Assembly: GCF_900155535.1 (NCBI RefSeq) | Contig: NZ_LT706963.1 | Coordinates: forward strand, 251,929 to 315,928 | DNA length: 64,000 nucleotides | Source of the DNA: Corynebacterium urinipleomorphum | GTDB taxonomy: Bacteria; Actinomycetota; Actinomycetes; Mycobacteriales; Mycobacteriaceae | Reading direction: 5' to 3' | Part shown: piece by piece, positions 17,292 through 27,393 of the stretch | How positions within the stretch are numbered: position 1 is the stretch's first letter | Layout: each line of letters starts with the position of its first letter | Translations under genes and position numbers: made by a program | The notes under the pieces: generated by a model | The model's input: the letters and a program-made list of their open reading frames with translations, nothing else | Database searches by the model: none | What the model was told of the DNA's origin: nothing

Positions 17292-18464
17292 CTAGAACGG
17301 CAGCTGGAAACCTCCGTTCGCCATTCCCAGCGCAGCAACGCCCAGACCGAGGAGCGCTAGGACGCCGACGACGATGCCGACGATGGCACCCACAGACGAA
17401 CCTTCCCCAGTCGGACCAGGCTTCGGAGTGTCGGTGGTTGTCAGACTGGGCCTAGTGTTCGGCTTCGGGGTGGTGTTTGTCGGGGCGCTCGGTTTCGGAG
17501 CCGTGCTTGGTTTCGGAGCCGTGCTCGGTTTGGCGCTAGTGGGAGTGCTGGCGCCTACGCTCGGATTCGTTGTCGCGGATTGCAAGCGGGAATCGACTCC
17601 AGCGGAAAGCCCGCGGTTCTTTTCTTCCTGGGCCCTGCGACCGCCTTCGATGTTCACTTGGCGGGTGCTGCCACTGACATTGACAGTGAGGCCATTGTAG
17701 CTCGGCCGGACCCCCTTAGTGTCTGTAAGCGGGTCTGTTGTGCCGCTGATGCCGAGAGCTTTCTTCGCGCCACCTGCCATGTAGAACGGGGTGCCGGAGC
17801 TCACTGCTCGCTCCGTTGTGGCATCCCCCTCGTAGTATGCACCCCCGCTGAGCTGGACGTGCTCGTTGAAGAACATCGTGGTGCCCCAGACGATGTTGTT
17901 CCGGTCGACAGCGATACCCAAGCCCATGCCCTGAAAGGACGCGTTGAGCATACCGGCATTGTGGAGAGGTGAATTGCGCCATTGCTCAAACAATTGCACT
18001 GCGAGGTCGGCCCAATCTGCTTCAGTCATGCTGGCTGGGTTCTTGGTGAGACTCCTCAGTAGGATGTTCTCGCCTGAGCGGCCCCACTGTTTGGCGTTGG
18101 AGTGCTGCAAAGCGTTTTCTAGACAGGCCTTGTCACTCGCGGAACAGCCGTTTCCTTTCCCAGCCATCACTTTGGAGTAGTCCTCCGACCGTTGGTTGAA
18201 GAGCTGGTGGGTGCGAAGCGGGTGGAGTCCGTTGGCGATTCGGTAGTCGTTGATCAGCTCCATTGTGGCCTGGGAGGTCAGAGCGATCCACTGATCGGTG
18301 GTCAAATTGGACGTGTCGATCCGGGGTTGATTAACCGTGTTCACCTGCGCAGCGGCGAAGGGGGTGGTGGCGACTGGAACGGTGGCCGTCCCAAACGCAA
18401 CTGCAAGCGCGACGGCTGGGGTAATGATCAAGTTGGAACGCGAACGGTGCGGAGTGCGGGACAT
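17292..18464 (-). CDS. Secreted CAP-domain (SCP/PR1) protein with C-terminal membrane anchor
   Basis: 390 residues. Signal peptide to about residue 40 (cleavage near AAAQV). CAP domain about 55-235, with the CAP signatures SGENI near residue 130 and HNAGMLN near residue 167; the nearby Cys pair GCSASDKAC may form a disulfide. A Pro/Thr/Lys-rich stalk (about 300-355, repeats of KPSTAP) leads to a hydrophobic segment (about 360-382) and a short tail. Function is unknown; CAP proteins are extracellular. It splits rmlCD from rmlB in the same orientation. A nested inverted repeat lies upstream. Confidence 0.83.
   Translation of the reverse strand: MSRTPHRSRSNLIITPAVALAVAFGTATVPVATTPFAAAQVNTVNQPRIDTSNLTTDQWIALTSQATMELINDYRIANGLHPLRTHQLFNQRSEDYSKVMAGKGNGCSASDKACLENALQHSNAKQWGRSGENILLRSLTKNPASMTEADWADLAVQLFEQWRNSPLHNAGMLNASFQGMGLGIAVDRNNIVWGTTMFFNEHVQLSGGAYYEGDATTERAVSSGTPFYMAGGAKKALGISGTTDPLTDTKGVRPSYNGLTVNVSGSTRQVNIEGGRRAQEEKNRGLSAGVDSRLQSATTNPSVGASTPTSAKPSTAPKPSTAPKPSAPTNTTPKPNTRPSLTTTDTPKPGPTGEGSSVGAIVGIVVGVLALLGLGVAALGMANGGFQLPF
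17491..17526 (-). repeat. Two tandem 18-bp repeats in the CAP protein gene
   Basis: GGTTTCGGAGCCGTGCTT (17491-17508) is followed directly by a copy differing only in the last base (17509-17526). It encodes the repeated Ser-Thr-Ala-Pro-Lys-Pro unit of the stalk; the copy number may vary between strains. Confidence 0.8.
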
Positions 18465-18549
18465 TTGAGCTCCAAGTTAGGCTGGCGTGCGAGGGGCACG
18501 TGAGAAACGGGAATCCTCTGGGGCATGGGCGGCCGATTAATGGCCAGTT

Positions 18550-18591
18550 TCACATTACTTTGTCAGTAAGAATTAAGAATGCTGAATGTGA
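18550..18591. promoter_or_regulatory. Nested inverted repeats upstream of the CAP protein gene
   Basis: Outer arms TCACATT (18550-18556) and AATGTGA (18585-18591) enclose an inner repeat TTACT-N5-AGTAA (18555-18569). The region is AT-rich and is the only sizeable gap (about 170 bases) between the CAP gene and rmlB, so it likely holds the CAP gene promoter and operator. Confidence 0.45.
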
Positions 18592-18631
18592 TGAATTTCT
18601 TCTCGCTCTCAACAAGGCGGCTGCGTCACCG

Positions 18632-20903
<2,272 letters not shown>

Positions 20904-20907
<4 letters not shown>

Positions 20908-21074
20908 TGAAAAGAAATCCTACCGAGGTGCCAGCGAGCTGTAAGAAGGGCCCGCGGCAGCCCTCGAGGCAACTCTCGCGCCAGTCCACGTGGCAACTCT
21001 CGCGATAAGCCCCGCGGCTGGGATCGCGAGTGGGATCGAGGCTGGGATCGCCGCGAGGCCCGCGACAGACTCAC
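20904..21074 (-). other. Short repeat-rich reading frame between DyP and flippase genes, coding status unclear
   Basis: After the DyP stop codon (TAG) an in-frame GTG opens 56 codons that end in a TGA overlapping the flippase ATG. The DNA holds internal direct repeats: GGCAACTCTCGCG twice (about 20968 and 20991) and GCTGGGATCG twice (about 21017-21045). The predicted peptide is Arg/Pro/Leu-rich with a repeated ELPRGLARELPRGLPRAL segment and many rare CGA codons. The perfect fit and coupling suggest translation, but the composition suggests a decayed repeat instead. Confidence 0.3.
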
Positions 21075-22409
21075 CTAGTCTTCGAGCAGGTCCTGCCCCC
21101 AGTATTCGCCCTCTGCGGTGCCGTGCGGGATGGCAAAGACAGCGGAACCAATGTGGACGATCCACTCGTTGAGGCGGTCGGCTTCGTCGAGACGCTTTTG
21201 GATGGGATCGAATTGCCGCAACGGGTCTTGTTGGAAGCAGATGAAGATCTGGCCCGCATTTGAGCTGCCCCGCGAGTCCGGTCCTGGCGGCATGTCGTAG
21301 TTGAAGGGCCGCCGGAAAATCCGTTCTCCCTGGTTGTCCGGAGCTGACTTTGCCCGGGCCATGTGCGAGTTCGGGTCGATGACCGGAAGACCGTACTCGT
21401 CCCGAGCATCGAGGTCGGGTTCGTCGAACTCGTTCTCACCGGTCAACGGCGCTCCGTTGTCTAGTGCCCGACCGGTGACGACTTCGCGGGAGGGGCGGTC
21501 GAGGATGTCCCATTCGTCGAGAAGCATTGCTACGCGACGCACCACCATCGCACTGCCGCCCCGCAACCACTCAGGGCCGTCGCTGATCCACACGAGGTCG
21601 TCGAATTCCTCCACCGGCGGATTTCCAGTGCCGTCGAGCTGGCCGAACAGGTTGCGGGGTGTCTCGCCTGTCGCGACGGAGCCGCGGGCATGCAGGAAGC
21701 CGTCTTGGATCCAAGTCACGTCGGCGTAGCTGCGTGCGGCTTTGGTCATGAAGCGTGCGGCGTGGGAGACGGTGAAACGGTCGTCGCCGCAAATCTGGAG
21801 GCAGAGGTCGCCGCCGGACCAGGCGACGCTAAGCTCGTCGCGGTTGTACTCCGGCAGGTCGCCCAACCAGGCTGGGGCTTTCGCACCGAGCCCGAGCTTG
21901 TCCAAGAAGTTCCGGCCGAAACCGACCGTGATGGTCAAGTTGGCGGTGGAGGCGAGGTTCTCCTTTTCCAGGTCAGCCAGCCCAGCTAGCCCCGAGCACA
22001 TGCGCCGGGCATCGTCGGTCCACAGGCGCATGAGGCGTGTCGCGTCGTCTCGGGATTCGCGGTTGCTCTTGAGGTCGAATGCGATGAGTTTGATGAAGGC
22101 TTGCTCCGGCGTCGCAATTCCCGCTTGGTGCTCTCCGTCGAACTCCACCCGGGAGTCGGCGAGGAAAGCTTCACCAGCTTCCCCTGATTCCTGCGTGCCC
22201 TGGCCCGGCCACGTGCTGTCGCCGCTGTTTTTCTCGCCTGCGGTCGGGTTGGTGGCCGTTTCATTCGCGCACGCGCTCGTGCCCGCCGCGACGGCCCCGG
22301 CAGCTCCCAGAACCCCCGCGCCGTGCAGGAACTGTCGGCGTGTCGGAGTTTTGCGTGAAGCGGCTGTAGCTGAGGCTGGTTCCGGCTCGGTGCGGGGCGT
22401 GTCAGTCAT
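21075..22409 (-). CDS. Tat-exported DyP-type heme peroxidase
   Basis: 444 residues from ATG at 22407-22409, with GAAAGG just upstream. The N-terminus carries a twin-arginine signal (TPTRRQFLHGAGVLGAAG, RR near residue 23) followed by a possible lipobox-like SACAN. DyP features: the GxxDG motif in NLFGQLDGTGNP near residue 240, the proximal heme His in PNSHMARA near residue 345, and the conserved Arg of ERIFRRPFNYD near residue 360. EfeB-like enzymes oxidise dyes or release heme iron outside the membrane. The PCu(A)C lipoprotein gene lies 39 bases upstream on the same strand. Confidence 0.9.
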   Translation of the reverse strand: MTDTPRTEPEPASATAASRKTPTRRQFLHGAGVLGAAGAVAAGTSACANETATNPTAGEKNSGDSTWPGQGTQESGEAGEAFLADSRVEFDGEHQAGIATPEQAFIKLIAFDLKSNRESRDDATRLMRLWTDDARRMCSGLAGLADLEKENLASTANLTITVGFGRNFLDKLGLGAKAPAWLGDLPEYNRDELSVAWSGGDLCLQICGDDRFTVSHAARFMTKAARSYADVTWIQDGFLHARGSVATGETPRNLFGQLDGTGNPPVEEFDDLVWISDGPEWLRGGSAMVVRRVAMLLDEWDILDRPSREVVTGRALDNGAPLTGENEFDEPDLDARDEYGLPVIDPNSHMARAKSAPDNQGERIFRRPFNYDMPPGPDSRGSSNAGQIFICFQQDPLRQFDPIQKRLDEADRLNEWIVHIGSAVFAIPHGTAEGEYWGQDLLED

Positions 22410-22448
22410 AGGGCCTTTCAACGGAGTAAGAGGGAATCTCGTGGGAAG

Positions 22449-23117
22449 CTAATTGCCGGCGTGTTCTGCGTGACCAGCATGGTCAGTGTGGTCCGCGTGC
22501 TCAGCACCGGCATCCCCACCGTAATTTTCCTCGCCGGACGGCTGCTCGCGAACGGGAAGCTCCAGCGCTTGGACAGAGCCGTCGCTCATGGTGATTTCCA
22601 CGGCGATCTTTTCGCCAGCGGGAATCGCGCCGGGGCAGTTCATGATCATCAGGTGGTCGCCGCCGGGGACAAGCTCGTATGTTCCGCCCGGGGCGATGGT
22701 GAAGCCGCCTGCCTTTTCACGCATCATGCCGTCGACAACCTCGTGGAGTTCGGTGGAGGAGCCCTCGAGAGCTGGGGAAGCGAAGGACACCACCGTGACG
22801 TCCTTGTCAGATGTGTTCTTGAGGGTGCCGAAGCAGGAGGTCATGTCCGAGTGCTTCGCGTCCAATTCGGTCATGTGCTCGTTGTCCTCGGGGTTTCGGG
22901 CGTCCGGCTTGGCGCGGCAGTAACCCTCTGTCAGCTGCACAACGGAGGCCGCTCCGCCTGCTTCGTCGGCGGTGGTGGCCGTGTCTGTTCCGTCGGCGTC
23001 ATGTGCAGCGTTGTCAGTGTCGCTGGCGTTGTCAGCGTTGCCAGCATCGCCGCAGGCCGCCAAGCTCAGCGAACCGGCAAACAGGACGGCTGCCAGGGAG
23101 AAGAGCTTCTTGTTCAT
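22449..23117 (-). CDS. PCu(A)C-family copper-chaperone lipoprotein
   Basis: 222 residues from MNKKLFSLAAVLF; a lipoprotein signal ends in the lipobox LAAC (Cys at about 22). A disordered Asp/Ala/Asn-rich linker follows, then the PCu(A)C (DUF461) domain with the copper motif spread as SSTELHE...MM near 130 and HLMIM near residue 167. The C-terminus is His-rich (repeated HADHTDHAGHAEHAG), which could add metal sites. It delivers Cu(I) to extracytoplasmic acceptors in other bacteria. A DyP peroxidase is next in the operon. Confidence 0.87.
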   Translation of the reverse strand: MNKKLFSLAAVLFAGSLSLAACGDAGNADNASDTDNAAHDADGTDTATTADEAGGAASVVQLTEGYCRAKPDARNPEDNEHMTELDAKHSDMTSCFGTLKNTSDKDVTVVSFASPALEGSSTELHEVVDGMMREKAGGFTIAPGGTYELVPGGDHLMIMNCPGAIPAGEKIAVEITMSDGSVQALELPVREQPSGEENYGGDAGAEHADHTDHAGHAEHAGN

Positions 23118-23170
23118 GGGGCTCCTTAGAAGATCAGGTGCGCTTATCGTCGCTGAAGCGCCTCGAGGGA

Positions 23171-25216
23171 TCAGTCGTTGCCGGCGTCGCTTTGGTTCCC
23201 GCACCCGATTTTGTCGTCCAGCCAGGTGTAAATGAGGGCTTCGACGCGTGCGATTTGTTCGTTGTCGGCGGCGCCCGCGTGTCCGCCAGCGGTGTTTTCG
23301 AAGTAGTCGACGGGCTGGCCGGCTTTAGCCAACGCGAGGGCAAAGGTGCGGGCGTGGGCGGGGTGGACGCGGTCATCGCGTGTCGACGTCGTCACCAACG
23401 CCGGCGGGTATTCCCGCATTGAGTCCACGTTGTGTAACGGGGACCAGCTCTCGATGGCGGTGCGCTGTTCGGGGTTGTCGGGGTCGCCGTACTCGGCCAT
23501 CCATGAAGCACCGGCGGACAGGGTGTGGTAGCGCAGCATGTCGGTGAGCGGCACCTGGATCACGGCTGCTCCGAACCGGTCCGGGTACTGGGTCAGCGCA
23601 CCAGACGTTAAGAGCCCGCCGTTTGAGCCACCGCGGATGCCGAGCATCGCGGGCGTCGCATAGCCGCGCTTGACGACGTCTTCCAGCACCGCCCGGTGAT
23701 CCTCCCACACCTTGTGCCGGTTGGTCTTGACTACCTGGGAATGCCACTCGGGCCCGAATTCGCCTCCGCCGCGCAGATTGGGCTGCACGTAGTAATAGCC
23801 CTGTTCTAACCACGCCATCCCGCGGACAGTCGAGTAAGCAGGGGTAAGAGAGACTTCGAATCCCCCGTAGCCTCCGACCAGAGTCGGTCGTGGGGCTGCG
23901 CTCTCTGAGTCCTGGGCACCAAAACGCCCCACGATGAAGTACGGAATTTTCGTCCCGTCTGCGGACACTGCCCAGTGTTGGCGGGTCTGAATCCCGGAGG
24001 AATCGAAAAGAGCGGGTGCTTGGCGCACGATGCGGCCGTTTCTGATCAAGGTCGAAGGGGTGCTAAACGACGATGCGTTGATCCACACCTCTTCCCCGTG
24101 AACCTCGTCGAGAGGACTAGTCGCCACCACCGATGCGGTCGCGGCTTCCGGTAAGTCAACCAGCTCGCGCTCCCAGCTCCCGAGTCGGAAGCGGGTGATG
24201 CGGGTGGCCACATTGTCAAGCGTGGTGGCGAGGACGCTTTGCGAGGTGAACGAGAGGTTCTGGGTCGCGGCATCGTCGATAAGCGTGGTGATGTCACGGT
24301 CCCCGGCGAGGAAATCATCGAGTCTGATCACGCCGAGTTTCCCTGTTTCAAGGTTGGCGAAGTCCGATCGAGGCAACAGAAAGAGCCACTGTTCGTGGGG
24401 GATGGCGGTGCAGTCTGAGGGGGCGTCGATAAGCGTGCGCGTGGTGGGTGAATCGAGCGGCGCGATGTGCGTTTGTGCGGTGTAGAAATCGAGGGCGCGG
24501 GTGAAAATGATCCGCTCATGACCCGGCGTGTGGTCGACCCCTGCTCCGACCGCGACGTCGTCTGGTTCACCGCGGAAGACGACTGGTGCTTCGCTGAGAA
24601 GCTCGCCCCGCCGCCATACGCGGATCTCGACCGGGTAGCCCGATGTCGTGACGCTGCCCGCCCCGAGATCCGTGCCGACAAGTAGCGTGTTGCGGTCCAG
24701 CCAACTCACGTCCGATTTCGCTTCGGGCAGAGTGAAGCCGTTGTCGACAAAAGTGAGCGCGGCAAGGTCGAATTCGCGAACAACCACCGCGTCAGCTCCT
24801 CCGCGGGACAACCGCACCAGCGCCCGGTCGTTGGCGATAGGGCGTACCGACGCCCCTTTCCACACCCAATCTTCTCCCTCGGCTGCTGCGAGATCGTCGA
24901 TGTCAAGGACTGCTTCCCACTCGGTGCTATCTGCGAGGTAGCTCTCCAGGGTGGTGCGACGCCACACGCCGCGCGGGTGCGAGTGATCGCGCCAGAAGTT
25001 GTAGAGGTGTTCGCCGCGGCGGGTGACGTAAGGGATTCTGTCGTCGGTGTCTAGCGCACTCCGGATCCGTGCAGCGAGCGACGTCGTTTCGTACGCCGAT
25101 TCAGTCAGATCGGACCAATCCTTCGCCCACGTGAGAGCGGCCGTGCCGGTGATGTTGTCCAGCTCAGCGGGGTCGATCGTCAGATCGGGAACAGGGGGCC
25201 GGGTCGAATCTGCCAT
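23171..25216 (-). CDS. ptrB: Prolyl oligopeptidase family serine peptidase (S9A)
   Basis: 681 residues, standard for S9A enzymes. An N-terminal seven-bladed propeller (about 75-400) is followed by an alpha/beta-hydrolase domain with the nucleophile in GIRGGSNGGLL near residue 530. The Asp and His of the triad are suggested by TRDDRVHPAHA near 617 and GGHAGAADN near 650. No signal peptide, so cytoplasmic. A similar gene (prolyl oligopeptidase/oligopeptidase B) sits next to a mycolyltransferase in C. glutamicum. It contains two LID-frame motif copies. Confidence 0.9.
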   Translation of the reverse strand: MADSTRPPVPDLTIDPAELDNITGTAALTWAKDWSDLTESAYETTSLAARIRSALDTDDRIPYVTRRGEHLYNFWRDHSHPRGVWRRTTLESYLADSTEWEAVLDIDDLAAAEGEDWVWKGASVRPIANDRALVRLSRGGADAVVVREFDLAALTFVDNGFTLPEAKSDVSWLDRNTLLVGTDLGAGSVTTSGYPVEIRVWRRGELLSEAPVVFRGEPDDVAVGAGVDHTPGHERIIFTRALDFYTAQTHIAPLDSPTTRTLIDAPSDCTAIPHEQWLFLLPRSDFANLETGKLGVIRLDDFLAGDRDITTLIDDAATQNLSFTSQSVLATTLDNVATRITRFRLGSWERELVDLPEAATASVVATSPLDEVHGEEVWINASSFSTPSTLIRNGRIVRQAPALFDSSGIQTRQHWAVSADGTKIPYFIVGRFGAQDSESAAPRPTLVGGYGGFEVSLTPAYSTVRGMAWLEQGYYYVQPNLRGGGEFGPEWHSQVVKTNRHKVWEDHRAVLEDVVKRGYATPAMLGIRGGSNGGLLTSGALTQYPDRFGAAVIQVPLTDMLRYHTLSAGASWMAEYGDPDNPEQRTAIESWSPLHNVDSMREYPPALVTTSTRDDRVHPAHARTFALALAKAGQPVDYFENTAGGHAGAADNEQIARVEALIYTWLDDKIGCGNQSDAGND
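24274..24284 (+). repeat. CGTCGATAAGC motif, copy 10
   Basis: Template strand of the prolyl oligopeptidase gene; protein reads Leu-Ile-Asp (TTLIDDA). Confidence 0.9.
24424..24434 (+). repeat. CGTCGATAAGC motif, copy 11
   Basis: Template strand of the prolyl oligopeptidase gene, 150 bases from copy 10 in the same orientation; protein reads Leu-Ile-Asp (RTLIDAP). Preceded by GAGGGGG. Confidence 0.9.
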
Positions 25217-25252
25217 ACCGCCACCCTAAGGCCCAGTGAAGAGGAAAAGAAA

Positions 25253-25280
25253 AACTCCGGAACGTCGCTGCTCCGGAGTT
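25253..25280 (-). terminator. Rho-independent terminator of the first mycolyltransferase gene
   Basis: Read on the minus strand, AACTCCGGA (25280-25272) pairs with TCCGGAGTT (25261-25253), followed by TTTTTCTTTTCC. It begins 22 bases after the stop codon. Confidence 0.88.
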
Positions 25281-25302
25281 CTACGGTTGTGTCAGGCTCG
25301 TG

Positions 25303-26448
25303 TTACATGCCGAAGGCCGGCTTGATCGTCTTGTTCCAGGAGTTCTCCAGGTCCATGCGCCAGAACGGCCACGAGTGGGTGCCAACGTTACGGAACTCGT
25401 AGTGAGCCGGGATCTTGAGACTGTCCAGCTTCGCCTTGAGGTCGTGGTTGCACGTGTTGATCGCTGCCTCAATCACGCCACCCTCAACCTGCAGGGTCAA
25501 CGAAGCTGCGTGAGCTGCCACCGCGGGGGCACCCTTGGCGGCAATGTAGCTGACCATGTCCTGCTCTGCTGCGAGGCCGGTAGCGGTGGAGACGTACAGC
25601 TTCGTGCCGCGGAGCTTCTCGGCATTGAGAAGAGCGTCGTTGGCGCGGTTGTACGGGCCGCCCATCGGGCCCCACATCTGCTCCGGCGTGACAGTCTTGA
25701 AGTTGGCGGCCGAACCCGCTCCGCGGTTCACCGTCAGGCGGGCGAAGTTGTACGCGGCCGGGGACGAAGTGGCGGCGCAACCCGAGAAGCTTGCCGCAGC
25801 GTCGTAGAAGCCCGGAACCTTCTCCGGCAGGAGCAGCGCAGACGTGCCGGACATGGAGAAACCGAGGATTGCACGGCGGTTATCCGCACCGAGACGCTTC
25901 TCAATCGGCCCCGGCAGCTCCTTGGTCAGGAACGTCTCCCACTTCTGGGGGCCCTTGAAGTACGCGGCATTCGGAGTGTTCAGCCAGTCCGTGTAGTAGG
26001 AGAAAGCGCCCTCCATCGGGATGACGACGTTGACGCCCTTCTTCTCATAGAACTTCTGGGTCTCGGCGTAGGTCAGCCAGTCCGAATCCTGCTCTGCGCC
26101 ACCAGCACCGTTGAGCATGTAGATCGTCGGAGCGTTCTTGACCAATTCGCCCTTATCGTTGCGCGCCGGAATGACGGCCACCGGGATATCACGCCCCATG
26201 GACGGTGAACTGACCCAGAAGGCCCACACCTTCTTGTGGTCGACCTCGTTAACCCACTTCGCGGTTTCGCCGGTTGTGACCGCCTTGGGGGCGGGGTGGG
26301 CGTTCCAGTTCTTGACAGTTCCAACTGCAGCGTTGCCCGCTGCCTGCTGGGGATTGACCGGTGCTGCGTCTGCGGTGAGCGCAGACCCAGCGCCGAACGT
26401 GAGCGCCGTGGCGGTGGCAATTGCGGCGACGGAGCGGAAGAGCTTCAT
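25303..26448 (-). CDS. cmt: Secreted mycolyltransferase (antigen 85 family)
   Basis: 381 residues from ATG 26446-26448. A Sec signal peptide ends near ADA-A (about 28/29). The alpha/beta-hydrolase domain holds the nucleophile S198 in GFSMSGTSALLL and the catalytic His near 357 in GTHSWPFW. GAGGAEQDSDW and VVIPMEGAFSYYTDW are typical of the Cmt/Ag85 family. It transfers mycolic acids between trehalose monomycolate and trehalose, arabinogalactan or proteins. It lacks the long C-terminal repeats of PS1. Terminator follows; a small mycomembrane-peptide-like gene is divergently encoded upstream. Confidence 0.93.
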   Translation of the reverse strand: MKLFRSVAAIATATALTFGAGSALTADAAPVNPQQAAGNAAVGTVKNWNAHPAPKAVTTGETAKWVNEVDHKKVWAFWVSSPSMGRDIPVAVIPARNDKGELVKNAPTIYMLNGAGGAEQDSDWLTYAETQKFYEKKGVNVVIPMEGAFSYYTDWLNTPNAAYFKGPQKWETFLTKELPGPIEKRLGADNRRAILGFSMSGTSALLLPEKVPGFYDAAASFSGCAATSSPAAYNFARLTVNRGAGSAANFKTVTPEQMWGPMGGPYNRANDALLNAEKLRGTKLYVSTATGLAAEQDMVSYIAAKGAPAVAAHAASLTLQVEGGVIEAAINTCNHDLKAKLDSLKIPAHYEFRNVGTHSWPFWRMDLENSWNKTIKPAFGM

Positions 26449-26873
26449 ACTAAAAGTCCTTGCGAGTTTTGACGGGGTGCGATCCGGCTCGACCCCAGCC
26501 GATATGGTTCCACTCCGATCTTCGCCGCACTGACGCGTTCCGTTACCGTAACGCGTATGCGCGCCTAAGAATCTTGGAGCGAACTTGACTTTAACGGTGG
26601 GGTAGCTGGCGCACAACCGGTAATTCCATTCCAGTTGTGCACAATGTTAATCATGTTACGATCCGTCGTGCGTGTGTTGTCGTTCCGCTCGGACAGAAAC
26701 ACTTGAGGGCCTTGAGGGCGATGTCGTAACGAGGACGCAATCCAGCGCGAAACACCCAATGAAACGGACATGGGTAACTTTCCCAGGTTCGAAATTCCCG
26801 GGATTGACTCAGCCGCCAGCTGAGATACCCCTCGGGGCGAAGAAGACCACGGCAACAGAAAAGGAATTATCCC
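26449..26873. other. Intergenic region between mycolyltransferase and 41-aa peptide genes
   Basis: 425 bases between divergent genes. It should hold promoters for both. Besides the plus-strand promoter at 26635-26662, it holds a TTGACT at 26804-26809 without a good -10. The open frames seen here are frame shadows without family features. The long leader (about 200 bases) of the peptide gene may be regulated after transcription. Confidence 0.5.
26635..26662 (+). promoter_or_regulatory. Candidate promoter of the 41-aa peptide gene
   Basis: TTGTGC (26635-26640) and TACGAT (26657-26662) with a 16-base spacer. The -35 box overlaps the palindrome TTGTGCACAA. Transcription would start about 205 bases upstream of the ATG. 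Confidence 0.4.
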
Positions 26874-26999
26874 ATGAAGAACTCCCCGCTGAACCCCATT
26901 GAGCAGATCCAGCTGATGATCAACGAGTTCCTCGGTGGTGTCGTCCACCAGCTTTCCTCGACGTCGTCCACCGTTGCTCTCAGCCTGGGCATGTTCTAG
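26874..26999 (+). CDS. 41-aa leaderless peptide, candidate mycomembrane (PorA/PorH-like) protein
   Basis: ATG at 26874 with RBS AAAAGGA 8 bases upstream. The product starts MKNSPLNPIEQIQLMIN and ends SSTSSTVALSLGMF. It has no signal peptide, is small and hydrophobic/amphipathic with few charges, and carries a Ser/Thr cluster near residues 28-36. These are features shared with the small pore-forming or O-mycoloylated corynebacterial peptides (PorA 45 aa, PorH 57 aa, ProtX). It sits between two mycolyltransferase genes and has its own strong downstream hairpin, which supports real expression. Identity with a known family could not be established. Confidence 0.7.
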   Translation: MKNSPLNPIEQIQLMINEFLGGVVHQLSSTSSTVALSLGMF

Positions 27000-27010
27000 G
27001 AATTCTGTAC

Positions 27011-27055
27011 CGCGAAAGCTTTAGCCGGGCCCATTTCCGGGGCCTGGCTTTCGCG
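27011..27055 (+). terminator. Strong hairpin after the 41-aa peptide gene
   Basis: CGCGAAAGC (27011-27019) pairs with GCTTTCGCG (27047-27055), with further pairing inside (AGCCGGGCCC with GGGGCCTGG). Starts 12 bases after the stop codon. The T run is short (TT), so it may act mainly as a stabilising 3' stem. Confidence 0.7.
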
Positions 27056-27393
27056 TTCCCGGACCGTTCCCCCTGAGCCTCTTCAAGGACAGGCCATGGA
27101 AGTACCCTTTTATCAGCTGTAAAGCGCAGCTGAGGGGGTGCAGCTGGGTGTTCTCGGCTGCGTCTTTTGTCGTTTACCCCTCTTTTCTGGTCGCTTGAGG
27201 GTCGGGTGTCGTCTAGTCGGTTTTTCCGGGCGTGCCGATGGGGCCGTGGGGCATGCTTCGCCTCCGGCTGGTCCAGTTGTTAGCGTTTTCCCGCTCCGTC
27301 TCCTCGATCCAGTAGTTTTGGATGGTCCCCGCCCTTTAGTTCGGCTGGCCCACTGGTCCACTGGTCTTGGTGGCCCGGCGTTATTCCCGTTGT
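27056..27393. other. Non-coding stretch downstream of the HNH gene
   Basis: About 340 bases without a supportable gene. On the plus strand it is T-rich and C/G mixed, unlike its neighbours, with AGCTG repeated in a short cluster near 27115-27148. Long open frames cross it on both strands but have Pro/Arg/Lys-rich or Val/Gly-rich products with no domain. It may be 3' remains of a longer DUF222/HNH gene. Confidence 0.4.
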
